Shown: positions 26,999 through 35,521, numbered from the stretch's first letter. The stretch: 64,000 bases of DNA from Rheinheimera texasensis DSM 17496 (GCF_000711985.1 NZ_JONU01000007.1:496001-560000), one strand, 5' to 3'. The notes: generated from the sequence alone by a model not told the origin. Program-made: numbers and translations.

Positions 26999-27364
26999 TC
27001 AGGCCAGTAATCTGGACACCGTCATTAACAGTTGCTCGGCTTTAAACGGCTTCACCATCCATGCTTTTGCGCCATGGGCTTTACCTTGCGCCATAAAATT
27101 GTCGCCCGACTCACTGGTCAACATCACAAATGGGGTGAAACGGTAAGCGGGCTCGCCTTTGACGCGCTGTAACAGCGTTAAACCATCCATATTCGGCATG
27201 TTCAAATCGCTGATAATCAGGTGGACTTTTTTACCATTCAGTTGTTTTAAAGCCTCTACACCGTCACAGGCATCCAGCACTTCGTACCCCTCTCCGACGA
27301 GGGTCATTCGGGCAACCTGGCGGATCGAAGCAGAATCATCAACGACTAGAATTGTTTTAGACAT
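26999..27364 (-). CDS. cheY: Single-domain response regulator CheY
   Basis: 121 residues from the ATG at 27364 (MSKTILVVDD), with GAGGA upstream. It is a bare receiver: D9-D10, phosphoacceptor D53 (LIISDLNMPNMDG), T at VMLTSES and Lys at MVKPF. It would carry phosphate from CheA to an unknown target. The next gene downstream is the STAS protein and the gene before it encodes the receptor-like protein with a CheZ-like tail, which might dephosphorylate it. Confidence 0.93.
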   Translation of the reverse strand: MSKTILVVDDSASIRQVARMTLVGEGYEVLDACDGVEALKQLNGKKVHLIISDLNMPNMDGLTLLQRVKGEPAYRFTPFVMLTSESGDNFMAQGKAHGAKAWMVKPFKAEQLLMTVSRLLA

Positions 27365-27374
27365 GATACAGTCC

Positions 27375-28583
27375 TCAGAAAAAAGTAATGTCCTGCGGGC
27401 TGTGCTGCAATGACTCTGCAGGCCTCGCCGCCTTGTGTAATTCACGCTCATCCTGCATCGTGTATGACTGGTATAAATTCACCGCAATTTGTTCGACATC
27501 GCTAAGTGTTATCGCCGTGCCAGAAAGATGTAATTGCTGCAATTGCTGCAGAACCGTCACGATATGGCTAAGTCGCTGACTGACACGATCCTGAAACTGG
27601 AAATCAGTGATAGCATCCTGCAGCTTGTCTTGAACCTGACTTTGCGTTTTTTCAAGCTGGCCGATAGTGCCGCACAGTTCATTGGTCATGTCCGTCAAGC
27701 CGCTCATAACCGAGCCGATGTGCTGATTTGCGTCAGCCATCAGCTGCTCGTCCAATTCGCCGCTGCTTTGCAGTTGGCCCGAACTGCCGGCGATGGCCTG
27801 CATTAACGTCTGCATACGGCTAATAATGTCGCTGGCAGCTTGTGATGTGGTATCAGATAACTCGCGGACACGCTCAGCTACAACAGAAAAGCCACGCCCC
27901 GCTTCGCCAGCACGGGCGGCTTCGATCGATGCATTCAGAGACAGCAAAGTAATTTCTTTGGAAATGCGCTGGATAATTTCAGTCTGATGTTTGAGCGCGC
28001 TGGCGGCCTGAGCCACCTGTTGATTAGATTCCAGTAGTAGCGTTTTCCTCGCGAGCGCTTGTTGCAGCATTTGCAGCACCTGCGCCAGCGACACTTCAGT
28101 TTTGGCAGCAAAACTATCGCTGTCAGGTTCAAAGCGTTTGGCCGCGCTTTGCGCCAGCTGCATGCTTTCTCTTACGGAAATAAACAACAAGTTAAAATCT
28201 TCGACCAGACGATTTACCGATTGATCGCCCAATTGCTTACCGTGACCGAGTTGCGCAACCAGGGTGTCAAACAGCAAATTCTGCGCAGCGACCGTCTCTG
28301 CGCCTGATGTCAATGCGCTGACCGGAGCATCTTCGACAGTATCCCCGGCATAGACCTGAAGTTGTGGGCCGCGGCAACAGGAAAATGCTGCTTTTTGCAG
28401 GCGAAGAGTAAAAAGCAACACTGCCGCAGTAAATAGCATGGTCCAATGCACCAGGCTTGCTGCGGTGCTGAGTAAAAATAGGATGAGCACCATATGTTGT
28501 GCCCGTGGCCCACTGATAGGTGCCACCTCAGCCGGATAACCAGGCTGTGTGGTCCACAACTGACCACGGGCGAGGCCTAACAT
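27375..28583 (-). CDS. Membrane receptor-like protein with MCP signalling tip and CheZ-like C-terminus
   Basis: 402 residues. Two closely spaced hydrophobic segments at about 31-62 form a membrane hairpin with almost no periplasmic part. A chemoreceptor signalling tip ([19 protein letters not shown]) lies near 200-225. The C-terminal part contains [11 protein letters not shown] at about 328-338. D332 and Q336 have the DxxxQ spacing of the CheZ active site (FQDLTGQVI in Escherichia coli), and the protein ends QDITFF, resembling the acidic-hydrophobic CheY-binding tail of CheZ. It may thus combine array binding with CheY-P dephosphorylation. The start shares one base with the cheW stop (TAATG). 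Confidence 0.82.
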   Translation of the reverse strand: MLGLARGQLWTTQPGYPAEVAPISGPRAQHMVLILFLLSTAASLVHWTMLFTAAVLLFTLRLQKAAFSCCRGPQLQVYAGDTVEDAPVSALTSGAETVAAQNLLFDTLVAQLGHGKQLGDQSVNRLVEDFNLLFISVRESMQLAQSAAKRFEPDSDSFAAKTEVSLAQVLQMLQQALARKTLLLESNQQVAQAASALKHQTEIIQRISKEITLLSLNASIEAARAGEAGRGFSVVAERVRELSDTTSQAASDIISRMQTLMQAIAGSSGQLQSSGELDEQLMADANQHIGSVMSGLTDMTNELCGTIGQLEKTQSQVQDKLQDAITDFQFQDRVSQRLSHIVTVLQQLQQLHLSGTAITLSDVEQIAVNLYQSYTMQDERELHKAARPAESLQHSPQDITFF

Positions 28584-29152
28584 TATGCGACCTGCTCTGA
28601 TGCTGATTTTTCCTGACTCAACGCAACTAACCCGGCCATTTCATCGACGGAAAGTACCCGCTCCAATGCCAGAATCATCACCAGCCGATCCTGAATGCGT
28701 GCCATTTGACGGATAAAGTCAGTCCGGATGCGGCTACCGAAGTTAGGTGCCGCCGCTAAGTCTTTGGCAGAAAGTTCCAGGACTTCATTGACAGCATCCA
28801 CAACGACACCCAATTCAATTTTGCCGTCTTCGGTGTCGAGCTCAACAATCACTACGCAAGTACGTCGGCCGGCGGTCAGTTGCTCGCCATAGAGCCGGGC
28901 GGCTAAATCAATCACCGGAACCACAGCTCCACGTAGATTAATGACCCCCCTGACAAACAAGGGCAGCATCGGTATTTTGGTAATATTGCCAAATTCAATA
29001 ATTTCTTTAATTGCCAGAATGCCGAGCGCATAACACTCGCCGCCGGAATTAAAAGTGAGGTACTGACCGACGTTGCCAAGCACGCCTGAGTGGTCGGATT
29101 CTGCGCGATTAGAACTACTGCTACTCATTTGCATCATTAGCACCTGTCTCAT
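28583..29152 (-). CDS. cheW: Chemotaxis coupling protein CheW
   Basis: 189 residues. The CheW fold runs from [17 protein letters not shown] through [39 protein letters not shown] and [10 protein letters not shown]. The RGVINLRG loop is the receptor- and CheA-binding signature. It is the first gene of the ten-gene minus-strand operon. The ATG at 29152 has GAGGA just before it; further in-frame ATGs at 29137 and 29134 are alternatives, since the transcript start seems to lie only a few bases upstream. It joins CheA to the receptors. Confidence 0.95.
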   Translation of the reverse strand: MRQVLMMQMSSSSSNRAESDHSGVLGNVGQYLTFNSGGECYALGILAIKEIIEFGNITKIPMLPLFVRGVINLRGAVVPVIDLAARLYGEQLTAGRRTCVVIVELDTEDGKIELGVVVDAVNEVLELSAKDLAAAPNFGSRIRTDFIRQMARIQDRLVMILALERVLSVDEMAGLVALSQEKSASEQVA

Positions 29153-29160
29153 TTGTCCTC
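29145..29160 (-). promoter_or_regulatory. Shared 16-base element at the cheW start
   Basis: Reading the minus strand, GAGGACAAATGAGACA covers the start of cheW. The same 16 bases occur upstream of the second cheY (35398-35413), and an 11-base core occurs near 12997. Placement at both promoters near the expected transcript start suggests a regulatory role, or common origin of the two promoters. Confidence 0.55.
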
Positions 29161-29167
29161 TAAAATC

Positions 29168-29197
29168 AGTTTAGAGTGAATTTATCATTTATGTCAA
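29168..29197 (-). promoter_or_regulatory. Candidate sigma-70 promoter of the chemosensory operon
   Basis: On the minus strand TTGACA (29197-29192) and TAAACT (29173-29168) are separated by 18 bases. Transcription would begin near 29161, giving a very short leader before cheW and reading through ten genes to cheB. Confidence 0.55.
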
Positions 29198-29262
29198 TTA
29201 TATCGTTTTAATTATTTTATGGCGCAATAATGGCCGATATTGCGAAATAACCTAGCGAAAGC

Positions 29263-29285
29263 GTCAAATAATTGATAAATTTGAC
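29263..29285. promoter_or_regulatory. Inverted repeat GTCAAAT-N9-ATTTGAC
   Basis: A perfect 7-base dyad with a 9-base spacer ends 27 bases upstream of the HTH-REC start at 29313. The size and position suit an autoregulatory operator for that DNA-binding protein. It could also affect the divergent cheW promoter about 65 bases away. Confidence 0.45.
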
Positions 29286-29312
29286 AATTCATCTTGATAG
29301 CTGGAGGCAACG

Positions 29313-29918
29313 ATGAGTAATGACGGCTGGTCGGACAAATCCGAGAAATACTGTAGTACCACGGAAGCGGCGCGTTTACTGGGCGTTTCTGTGGGAACAG
29401 TGCAACAAATGGTTGAATCCGGGAAGCTTATCGCCTGGAAAACTAACGGTGGGCACCGGCGTATTTTATTGCGGTCTATACAGCAGCAACGTGAACCCGT
29501 ATCAACAGCCGTGCTGCCAATCAAATCAGATCCCGATGGCCGCCTGCAGGTAGTTATCGTCGAAGATGATGATTTCATGCGAACTTTGTATAAACGTGAA
29601 CTGGAAAATATGGCACTGCCATTGACTCTGGAGCTTTTCGATAATGGTTTAGAAGCCATGCTGAGACTCGGAGCCGGCTTTCCACATCTACTGATCCTCG
29701 ATCTCGAACTCCCCTACATAGATGGTTTTGAAATGCTCAAACATATCAAAACACACAAGGAAAATGACTTCAGGCATATTATTGTGGTCAGTGGGCTTGA
29801 CGACAGTACACTCAAGCAGCATGAAACCGTTTTAGGTGATGTCACTGTGCTGAAAAAACCGCTGGACAGCGCAGTGCTTAAGGGATATTTGTTAGCTTTA
29901 AAGCATATTTATCTGTAA
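29313..29918 (+). CDS. HTH-REC protein: excisionase-like DNA-binding domain fused to C-terminal receiver
   Basis: 201 residues, ATG preceded by GGAGG. Residues about 12-60 form an excisionase/MerR-type HTH (STTEAARLLGVSVGTVQQMVESG then TNGGHRRILLRSI). After a linker, the receiver (about 78-198) has D85-D87, phosphoacceptor D130 (LLILDLELPYIDG) and a KKP switch near 171-173. The layout matches the protein at 12313, though the sequences have diverged. It is divergent from the cheW operon and convergent with a kinase operon. The HTH resembles phage excisionases, but there is no phage gene here, so a transcription role under CheA or hybrid-kinase control is more plausible. Confidence 0.86.
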   Translation: MSNDGWSDKSEKYCSTTEAARLLGVSVGTVQQMVESGKLIAWKTNGGHRRILLRSIQQQREPVSTAVLPIKSDPDGRLQVVIVEDDDFMRTLYKRELENMALPLTLELFDNGLEAMLRLGAGFPHLLILDLELPYIDGFEMLKHIKTHKENDFRHIIVVSGLDDSTLKQHETVLGDVTVLKKPLDSAVLKGYLLALKHIYL

Positions 29919-29930
29919 CCGGCTGCAAAG

Positions 29931-32900
29931 TCAGAGCTGTTGCAGGAGTTGTTCAACCAGGCGTGCAGCACTCAGGCAATGTTGCCAGCATTCCTGATAA
30001 TCATTGTCGCAGGCGTCACCATTCTGACGACGTGCAGCGAGTTCTAAAGCTTTGAGACTCTTTGCGAACTCAGTCAATCCGACAAAACTACTGGAAGATT
30101 TCAGTTTGTGTGCAATCGCTGATATTTGCGCCATATTTCCGCTAGACACTGCACGCACAAGCTCTGGCATATGTTGCCGATAGCTCCGGGTATAGTCTGC
30201 CAACACTTCATCAACCGCATCTGTTCCAACGGTTTTGGCCAGTGTGTCTCGGTCAAATCGAACATCTGCGGTTGTTTTTTGGTCGATAGCAGTGGTGGCT
30301 GACTCGAGACATCGCACGTATTGCTCCGGATGCAGCCACTGAGCCAGCGACTGTTCGAGCTTTACAATCGGTAGCGGTTTGGTCAGACAACCATTCATAC
30401 CGGCTTCATAACATCGCTGCTGTTCTTCCTGCATGACATTAGCAGTTAACGCCAGCACCGGGATCGGTGGCAAATTTAGCAAATTTTCAATGTCCCGCCA
30501 TGCCCGGCAAAACTCATAGCCGTCCAGTAATGGCATATGCAAGTCAGTCAGGATCAGGTCATAACGATTTTGCTGAGCAAATTGCAACCCCTGTACACCA
30601 TCCGCTGCAACATCGGATTGATATCCGAGCTGAAGCAGCATCTGCCTGATCACAATCTGATTCGTACTGTTATCTTCCAGCACTAAAATCCGTTGGCTAA
30701 AATCAGGCTTCGCAGAAACTGAATTCTGTACAGGCGCTGCTGCCGGTTCCCCTGCACTAAACAGCAGGTTGATCGCGTCAAAAAGAGCACCACAGGTTAA
30801 TACGTTGGCATCCAGATACACTTGTTTCTCAGCAACTAATCGTGGCTTTCGCCGTCTGCCACGGCCCATAACTACGACACCATGTTGCGGGTATCTAGCA
30901 CGGATCCGGGAAGCAAGATCAATCCAGCCGTCTGGCAGCTCTGAGCCGGAACAGTCAATCAACCAGGCACACGCCTCACTTGTTGCAGGAGCAATGAGGT
31001 CTGGTTGCTGAGTCAGCTGCACGCTGCATCCGGCAGCTTGCAGATAAATGCCCCATTCCGTTGCCTGCTCAGAACTCTGACTGCTGACAATGACGACCTC
31101 TGTCGCCATGATAGCTTTGGTAGGTGGCAACTGACTCTGTAACACTTGCAGCGGTAACATCACTTTGAATTCACTGCCCAGATCAGGCTGACTGTTAACT
31201 TCAATTAGCCCGCCCATCAGATGGACGAGTTGTTGGCTGATTGAGAGCCCAAGCCCGGTACCACCAAATCGACGACTTGTGGAGTCATCTGCCTGCACAA
31301 ACGGCTTGAATAACCGCTGCAAACTGGTTTCGGACATACCAATGCCGTTATCTTTCACCGAAAAACACAGTAAAACATCGTGTTCATCCCAATCCAAAAC
31401 GGTGAGGGCTACATGAACCTTCCCCTGACGCCCGGTGCCGGCGCTGAATTTTATGGCGTTGCTCAGCAGGTTCAGCAGAACCTGACGAAGCCGTCCACCA
31501 TCGGCCATCACCCGCAGAGGTACAGCTGGATCAACAAAAAAGCTAAGATAAATCTGTTGCTTAAGCGCGAGCTCATCCAAAACACTCATAATCTGATGAA
31601 GTAGTTCAGATAGATCGCAAGGCTCATGGATTACGGCCAGCTTACCGGCGTCAAGCTTTGAAAAATCGAGAATATCATCAATCACTGTCAGTAAGGCGGT
31701 AGCGGATTCCCGCATCACTTTAATATTTGCCTGTTGCTGGGGCTCGGTCAGTCCCGCGCTGAGCACATCTAACATACCCAATACACCATTCATGGGTGTG
31801 CGGATCTCGTGACTCATATTTGCGAGAAAACTACTTTTGAAGCGTGACGCCTGTTCCGCTTGTTCTTTTGCCAACCGCATTTCTTCTTCAACAGCTATCT
31901 CTGCAGTGATGTCAGACAAATGGCCATGCCAGAGTACATCGCCACTGGCGAGTTGTTCAGGCTGTGCTTTGCCCTGGTACCAGAGATATTCCCCGTCTGC
32001 TGACCACAGCCGAAATCTGGCCTGTAACACTTGCAGAGACTTTGATGACTGATCCAGGCGTTGGCCTAGCACCTCCAGATCATCCGGGTGGACTTTTTGC
32101 AAAAAGGGGCTGGCGTCTTTGCGTAATTCGTCGAGAGATAGACCGAATAATTGTTCGGCTTGCGGGCTCAGATAGGGAAAACTCCGGTTGCCATTGACTT
32201 TGCGTAAGTACTGAAACACGACACCGGGCACACATGAAGTTAAAGTTTCCAGCTGCAGCTGAGCCTGCATCCGGTCGGTCACATCAAAATAAAGACCCAG
32301 TAGTTTTTGTCTGCCACCAGGAAAACAGCGGATCTGACCGCGACTATGGATCCAAACCCAATATCCGGCCCGGTGACGCAGCCGTCCGACGCAGTCATAA
32401 ATTGCTGCCTGCCCCCGCAGGTATTGGCTGAATGCGCTGCGGCAACGATGAACATCATCAGGATGCATTTGCTGAAACAGCCATTGCTGAGTCAGCTGTC
32501 CGGTTTCTGCCGGTGAAAGTCCCAACAGCTTATAGCCCGCAGCATCAACTTCGAGGTGATCAGTCAGAGTATCCAGTTGCCACGGGATTGCCGTCGCTGC
32601 GGCTATTGCTCGCTCCGCAGACTGCGTGTGCTGCTCGTCTTGCACCATAGCATGGTGCTGAGTTAAAAAATGACTCAACAGCCTGCACCAGGGCTCAACT
32701 AACGTCATAACCTGTTGTTGCTGCGAAGCATCAGCTTTGACCAGCAACCATCGCTGATTGCTATCCGGGACTAAGGGCAGCAGTATCGCCGGGGGTTCCA
32801 ACGATAGACTCACAGAACCCGACGCTGTATGTATTTGCTGACAGTCCAGGATCTTTGGCGCCAGGCTATCATCCCCCGCAAGTCGGTAAAGCAGCATGCT

Positions 32901-33119
32901 GGCCGCTGAAATTTCGACCGCAGACGCCGTTGAGGCAATGGCTTTCTCCGTTTCATACACAGCCACAGCTTCAATACCAAGCACAGAGGTCAGTTGATCC
33001 AATTGCGCCTGAAGCAAGGTAGTATCAATTTGTTTCTGCGTAAAACACTGTGATAGGTCCGCCATCAGCCGGCTTATCGTCATGACTATAAGCTGCGGTG
33101 AATGTGTCGGACAGGTCAT
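29931..33119 (-). CDS. Cytoplasmic hybrid histidine kinase (PAS-PAS-HisKA-HATPase-REC-Hpt)
   Basis: 1062 residues, no clear membrane segment. A GAF-like N-terminus (about 1-150) precedes two PAS domains (about 165-285 and 290-410; VDAAGYKLLGLSPAETG and SFPYLSPQAEQLFGLSLDEL). HisKA follows with H437 (LANMSHEIRTP), HATPase (NLLSNAIKFSAG, VKDNGIGM, GGTGLGLSIS), a second degenerate receiver-like stretch, REC with D859 (LILTDLHMPLLDGY) and Hpt with H1004 (AIAHKLKSSS). The start overlaps the upstream kinase stop by 4 bases (ATGA). It is the last gene of the cheY-cheC-kinase-hybrid operon and could relay phosphate to the HTH-REC or other receivers. Confidence 0.92.
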   Translation of the reverse strand: MTCPTHSPQLIVMTISRLMADLSQCFTQKQIDTTLLQAQLDQLTSVLGIEAVAVYETEKAIASTASAVEISAASMLLYRLAGDDSLAPKILDCQQIHTASGSVSLSLEPPAILLPLVPDSNQRWLLVKADASQQQQVMTLVEPWCRLLSHFLTQHHAMVQDEQHTQSAERAIAAATAIPWQLDTLTDHLEVDAAGYKLLGLSPAETGQLTQQWLFQQMHPDDVHRCRSAFSQYLRGQAAIYDCVGRLRHRAGYWVWIHSRGQIRCFPGGRQKLLGLYFDVTDRMQAQLQLETLTSCVPGVVFQYLRKVNGNRSFPYLSPQAEQLFGLSLDELRKDASPFLQKVHPDDLEVLGQRLDQSSKSLQVLQARFRLWSADGEYLWYQGKAQPEQLASGDVLWHGHLSDITAEIAVEEEMRLAKEQAEQASRFKSSFLANMSHEIRTPMNGVLGMLDVLSAGLTEPQQQANIKVMRESATALLTVIDDILDFSKLDAGKLAVIHEPCDLSELLHQIMSVLDELALKQQIYLSFFVDPAVPLRVMADGGRLRQVLLNLLSNAIKFSAGTGRQGKVHVALTVLDWDEHDVLLCFSVKDNGIGMSETSLQRLFKPFVQADDSTSRRFGGTGLGLSISQQLVHLMGGLIEVNSQPDLGSEFKVMLPLQVLQSQLPPTKAIMATEVVIVSSQSSEQATEWGIYLQAAGCSVQLTQQPDLIAPATSEACAWLIDCSGSELPDGWIDLASRIRARYPQHGVVVMGRGRRRKPRLVAEKQVYLDANVLTCGALFDAINLLFSAGEPAAAPVQNSVSAKPDFSQRILVLEDNSTNQIVIRQMLLQLGYQSDVAADGVQGLQFAQQNRYDLILTDLHMPLLDGYEFCRAWRDIENLLNLPPIPVLALTANVMQEEQQRCYEAGMNGCLTKPLPIVKLEQSLAQWLHPEQYVRCLESATTAIDQKTTADVRFDRDTLAKTVGTDAVDEVLADYTRSYRQHMPELVRAVSSGNMAQISAIAHKLKSSSSFVGLTEFAKSLKALELAARRQNGDACDNDYQECWQHCLSAARLVEQLLQQL

Positions 33120-34435
33120 GATATTAGCTGCTCCGAGCCTGGTAAATCAGCTGTTTTTTCCGGACCTGTAATAGGTAATATCACAACAAAACTAGCACCT
33201 TCACCTGGTGTCGAATGAATCTGAATTTCGCCATGATGTTTTTTCACAATACTATATGACAAAGACAAACCCAGCCCGGTACCGCTACCAACAGGTTTTG
33301 TCGTAAAAAAGGGTTCAAACAGGCGTTTCATATGTTCAGACGAAATGCCCGGTCCGGTGTCACGCACTTCGATGCATACATCCTTATTTTGCTGCCAGGC
33401 TCGCAGATAAAGATGACCTTTATGTTCCATCGCTTGTGCGGCATTGACTAATAGATTCAAAAATACCTGATTTATCTGATTCGGCTGACAGTAGACCTGG
33501 GGCAGGTCTTCGGCGTAATCCCGATGAATTTCCACTTTATACTTCAGTTGATTCGCCGCAATTTTTAAGGTGTTTTCGAGGCCATCGACCAGATCTGCCG
33601 GTTGCCACTGCGCATTATCAACATGCGAGAATGCTTTCAGATTTTTTACAATCTCCGATACGCGGTCAATCCCATCAATGGACTCTTTAAGAAGATCAGG
33701 CAAATCCTGTCGGACAAAACCAAACTGTAAACGTTGCTGCATGTCGCGCTGCATGGCCAGATAAGCATCATTGCCGGTTTTACTGACCACTTTTTCATAG
33801 AATTCTGTCAGCTTCAGCAAACGGGTGGCATAGTCCTGTAAGGTTTGCAGGTTTGAACTGATAAATCCTATCGGGTTATTAATTTCATGGGCAACCCCTG
33901 CGGCCAGTTGACCGATAGCGGCCATTTTTTCTGATTGCAATAACTGACTTTGCGCCATCGACAGTTTTTCATTCAGCGCTTTAAGTTCAGCGCCTTCCTG
34001 TTCTAGTTTTGCTGACAGGAGCTGCTCCGCCTGAAAATAACTAGCAAGTTCAGTAACATCCTGTACCACCAGACACACGTTGTGGACAGAACTATCCTCT
34101 GACTCAATCGGCAGAAACTCAATATTTTGATACATCAGCGTTTCTTCACCGGTGATTGGCCGGCTGGAAGAAAACGGAAACACGTGTGGTTGATGCTCCC
34201 AATAAGAAAAACTGGCGTTATTGAGCACCAGCACACTGTCGATTTTCTTTTTCAGATATCGCGATTGCGCGGGAAACATCTCGAGTAGATTTTGGCCCTG
34301 AATTGCAGCAAGACTTTGCCCTGTACGATCACTGAAGAAATCATTCCAATACAACACCTGATACTCAGCATTTAACACACAGATCCCCAGAGGCAGCCGG
34401 TTATTTAACTGAAAATGCAGGCGTGGCAGGTCCAT
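33116..34435 (-). CDS. PAS-containing cytoplasmic histidine kinase
   Basis: 439 residues. A PAS domain (about 10-130) contains LPLGICVLNAEYQVLYWNDFF and ends in VVQDVTELASYF. A coiled coil leads to the H-box AAGVAHEINNPIGF with H183. ATPase motifs are NLLVNAAQAMEH, VRDTGPGI and GTGLGLSLSYSIVKKHHG. This is the same HPK4-like class as the kinase at 15561. It lies 3 bases after cheC and overlaps the hybrid kinase by 4 bases. The co-encoded CheY is a likely partner. Confidence 0.9.
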   Translation of the reverse strand: MDLPRLHFQLNNRLPLGICVLNAEYQVLYWNDFFSDRTGQSLAAIQGQNLLEMFPAQSRYLKKKIDSVLVLNNASFSYWEHQPHVFPFSSSRPITGEETLMYQNIEFLPIESEDSSVHNVCLVVQDVTELASYFQAEQLLSAKLEQEGAELKALNEKLSMAQSQLLQSEKMAAIGQLAAGVAHEINNPIGFISSNLQTLQDYATRLLKLTEFYEKVVSKTGNDAYLAMQRDMQQRLQFGFVRQDLPDLLKESIDGIDRVSEIVKNLKAFSHVDNAQWQPADLVDGLENTLKIAANQLKYKVEIHRDYAEDLPQVYCQPNQINQVFLNLLVNAAQAMEHKGHLYLRAWQQNKDVCIEVRDTGPGISSEHMKRLFEPFFTTKPVGSGTGLGLSLSYSIVKKHHGEIQIHSTPGEGASFVVILPITGPEKTADLPGSEQLIS

Positions 34436-34438
34436 GAT

Positions 34439-35017
34439 TTAATCCTCCAGCAACTCATTGAGTTTCCCAATCAGGACTTCGACGGAACCGCCCTCAAGGC
34501 AAATCACAATGCGGGAATCAAAGGCAGTTCCCTCCAGCTGGAACTCCACTTCCAGCAGCAAGGTACTGGACCAGCGAAAACTTTCGGCCTGGCGCGTATC
34601 AGGCTGAAAAATTGTAGGCATACTGAGTTTTGCATGCAGTGCCAACTGACTGGAAAATCCATTCAGACAGGCTCCGGCTAAAATATTGGCCAGTTCAAGC
34701 AATAGCTCCTTTCTGCTCCGGTCATCCAATGGCAAGACATAATCCATCAGCTCGCCGATAGCCTCAGTGCCGGCCCGGGCCAGCAAAGTCAGCACTTCAC
34801 CTTTCACACTGCCGAGAAAGGATTGTCGGGTAAACCAATACTGGTCCGTGACAAACATCTGCTGAAATTCATAGGCTGAGACCATAACAATCTTTGGGAT
34901 CGACAAAGTTATTTTGGCTTCAATCAACCGAGCCAGCGCATTCGCGGCCTGCCCCATCGAAATGTTCATTAATTCCTGCAGCGCATCACGCTGCAACTCA
35001 CTCAGCAAAGTGCTCAT
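34439..35017 (-). CDS. cheC: CheC-type CheY-P phosphatase
   Basis: 192 residues. Two ExxN active-site motifs are present, as in CheC: E15-L-M-N18 (LQELMNISMGQAANAL) and E108-L-A-N111 (LLLELANILAGAC), each on the long helix of a pseudo-symmetric fold. CheC removes phosphate from CheY and in Bacillus works with CheD, which is encoded in the neighbouring operon. It overlaps cheY by 4 bases (ATGA), so it probably acts on that partner. CheX is an alternative name, but CheX has a single active motif, so CheC fits better. Confidence 0.87.
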   Translation of the reverse strand: MSTLLSELQRDALQELMNISMGQAANALARLIEAKITLSIPKIVMVSAYEFQQMFVTDQYWFTRQSFLGSVKGEVLTLLARAGTEAIGELMDYVLPLDDRSRKELLLELANILAGACLNGFSSQLALHAKLSMPTIFQPDTRQAESFRWSSTLLLEVEFQLEGTAFDSRIVICLEGGSVEVLIGKLNELLED

Positions 35018-35379
35018 AACAACCCCAAATCCGCCAATGTTTGGCGTAACTGGTTGGGTTGCAATGGTTTGTGAAGAAATCGGAAGGCGCCCAGTGACTC
35101 GACTATTTTGCGGGCTTCAGGTTGAATGTCTGCGCTGATCACAATGACAACGGTTTTGGCGTGGTGATCGTGCAGCTCCCTGAGGACTCCAAACCCATCG
35201 AGTTCTGGCATTGTCAGATCAAGGAACAGTACATCTGCTTTGCCAGCGGCTACCGCGGCCAGAGCTTCTTTACCGTTGCAGGCTTCGGTAAGCTCAATAT
35301 CCCACTCCGGCGGTAACGCTTTTCGGACAGTCTTACGCGATAACATGGAGTCATCAGCGATAGTTACGGGTATAGCCAT
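35014..35379 (-). CDS. Single-domain response regulator, second CheY
   Basis: 121 residues from the ATG at 35379, with GAGGTGTGTG before it; a longer reading to 35484 lacks a ribosome site and would cross the promoter. The receiver has D9-D10, phosphoacceptor D54 (VLFLDLTMPELDG), an Ser at VVIVISAD and Lys at FLHKPL. It starts the operon cheY-cheC-kinase-hybrid kinase. Its promoter shares a 16-base element with that of cheW, which links it to the CheA system, but the co-encoded kinases could phosphorylate it too. Confidence 0.92.
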   Translation of the reverse strand: MAIPVTIADDSMLSRKTVRKALPPEWDIELTEACNGKEALAAVAAGKADVLFLDLTMPELDGFGVLRELHDHHAKTVVIVISADIQPEARKIVESLGAFRFLHKPLQPNQLRQTLADLGLL

Positions 35380-35397
35380 CACACACCTCGAAACAAA

Positions 35398-35413
35398 TGT
35401 CTCATTTGTCCTC
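35398..35413 (-). promoter_or_regulatory. Shared 16-base element upstream of the second cheY
   Basis: GAGGACAAATGAGACA on the minus strand directly follows the -10 hexamer and is identical to the sequence at the cheW start. It contains the ATG of an 8-codon reading frame (35405-35379) whose stop overlaps the cheY ATG as TGATG. Confidence 0.55.
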
Positions 35414-35442
35414 AGTATTGACAGCAAATTGGTACCTGTCAA
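35414..35442 (-). promoter_or_regulatory. Candidate sigma-70 promoter of the second cheY operon
   Basis: On the minus strand a perfect TTGACA (35442-35437) and AATACT (35419-35414) are spaced by 17 bases. The predicted start near 35407 leaves about 28 bases before cheY. Confidence 0.65.
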
Positions 35443-35521
35443 TGTAATAGCAACAGAAAGCGGCACCCTGCCAACATGCATCAATTAAAGTGATTGAATT
35501 ACAAGTTGAATATTCATCACA

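Noticed and set aside
29233-29240. GCCGATAT, close to the flagellar sigma-28 -10 element
   Set aside because: No TAAA lies at the required distance upstream, and there are no flagellar genes here.
12313-29918. Excisionase-like HTH domains as a sign of a mobile element
   Set aside because: No integrase, recombinase, direct repeats or att-like sites flank the region; the HTH parts are fused to receivers, so regulation is a better reading.
35420-35440. Sigma-54-like GG...GC pair upstream of the second cheY
   Set aside because: The spacing between GG and GC is nine bases, not ten, and a good sigma-70 promoter covers the same bases.
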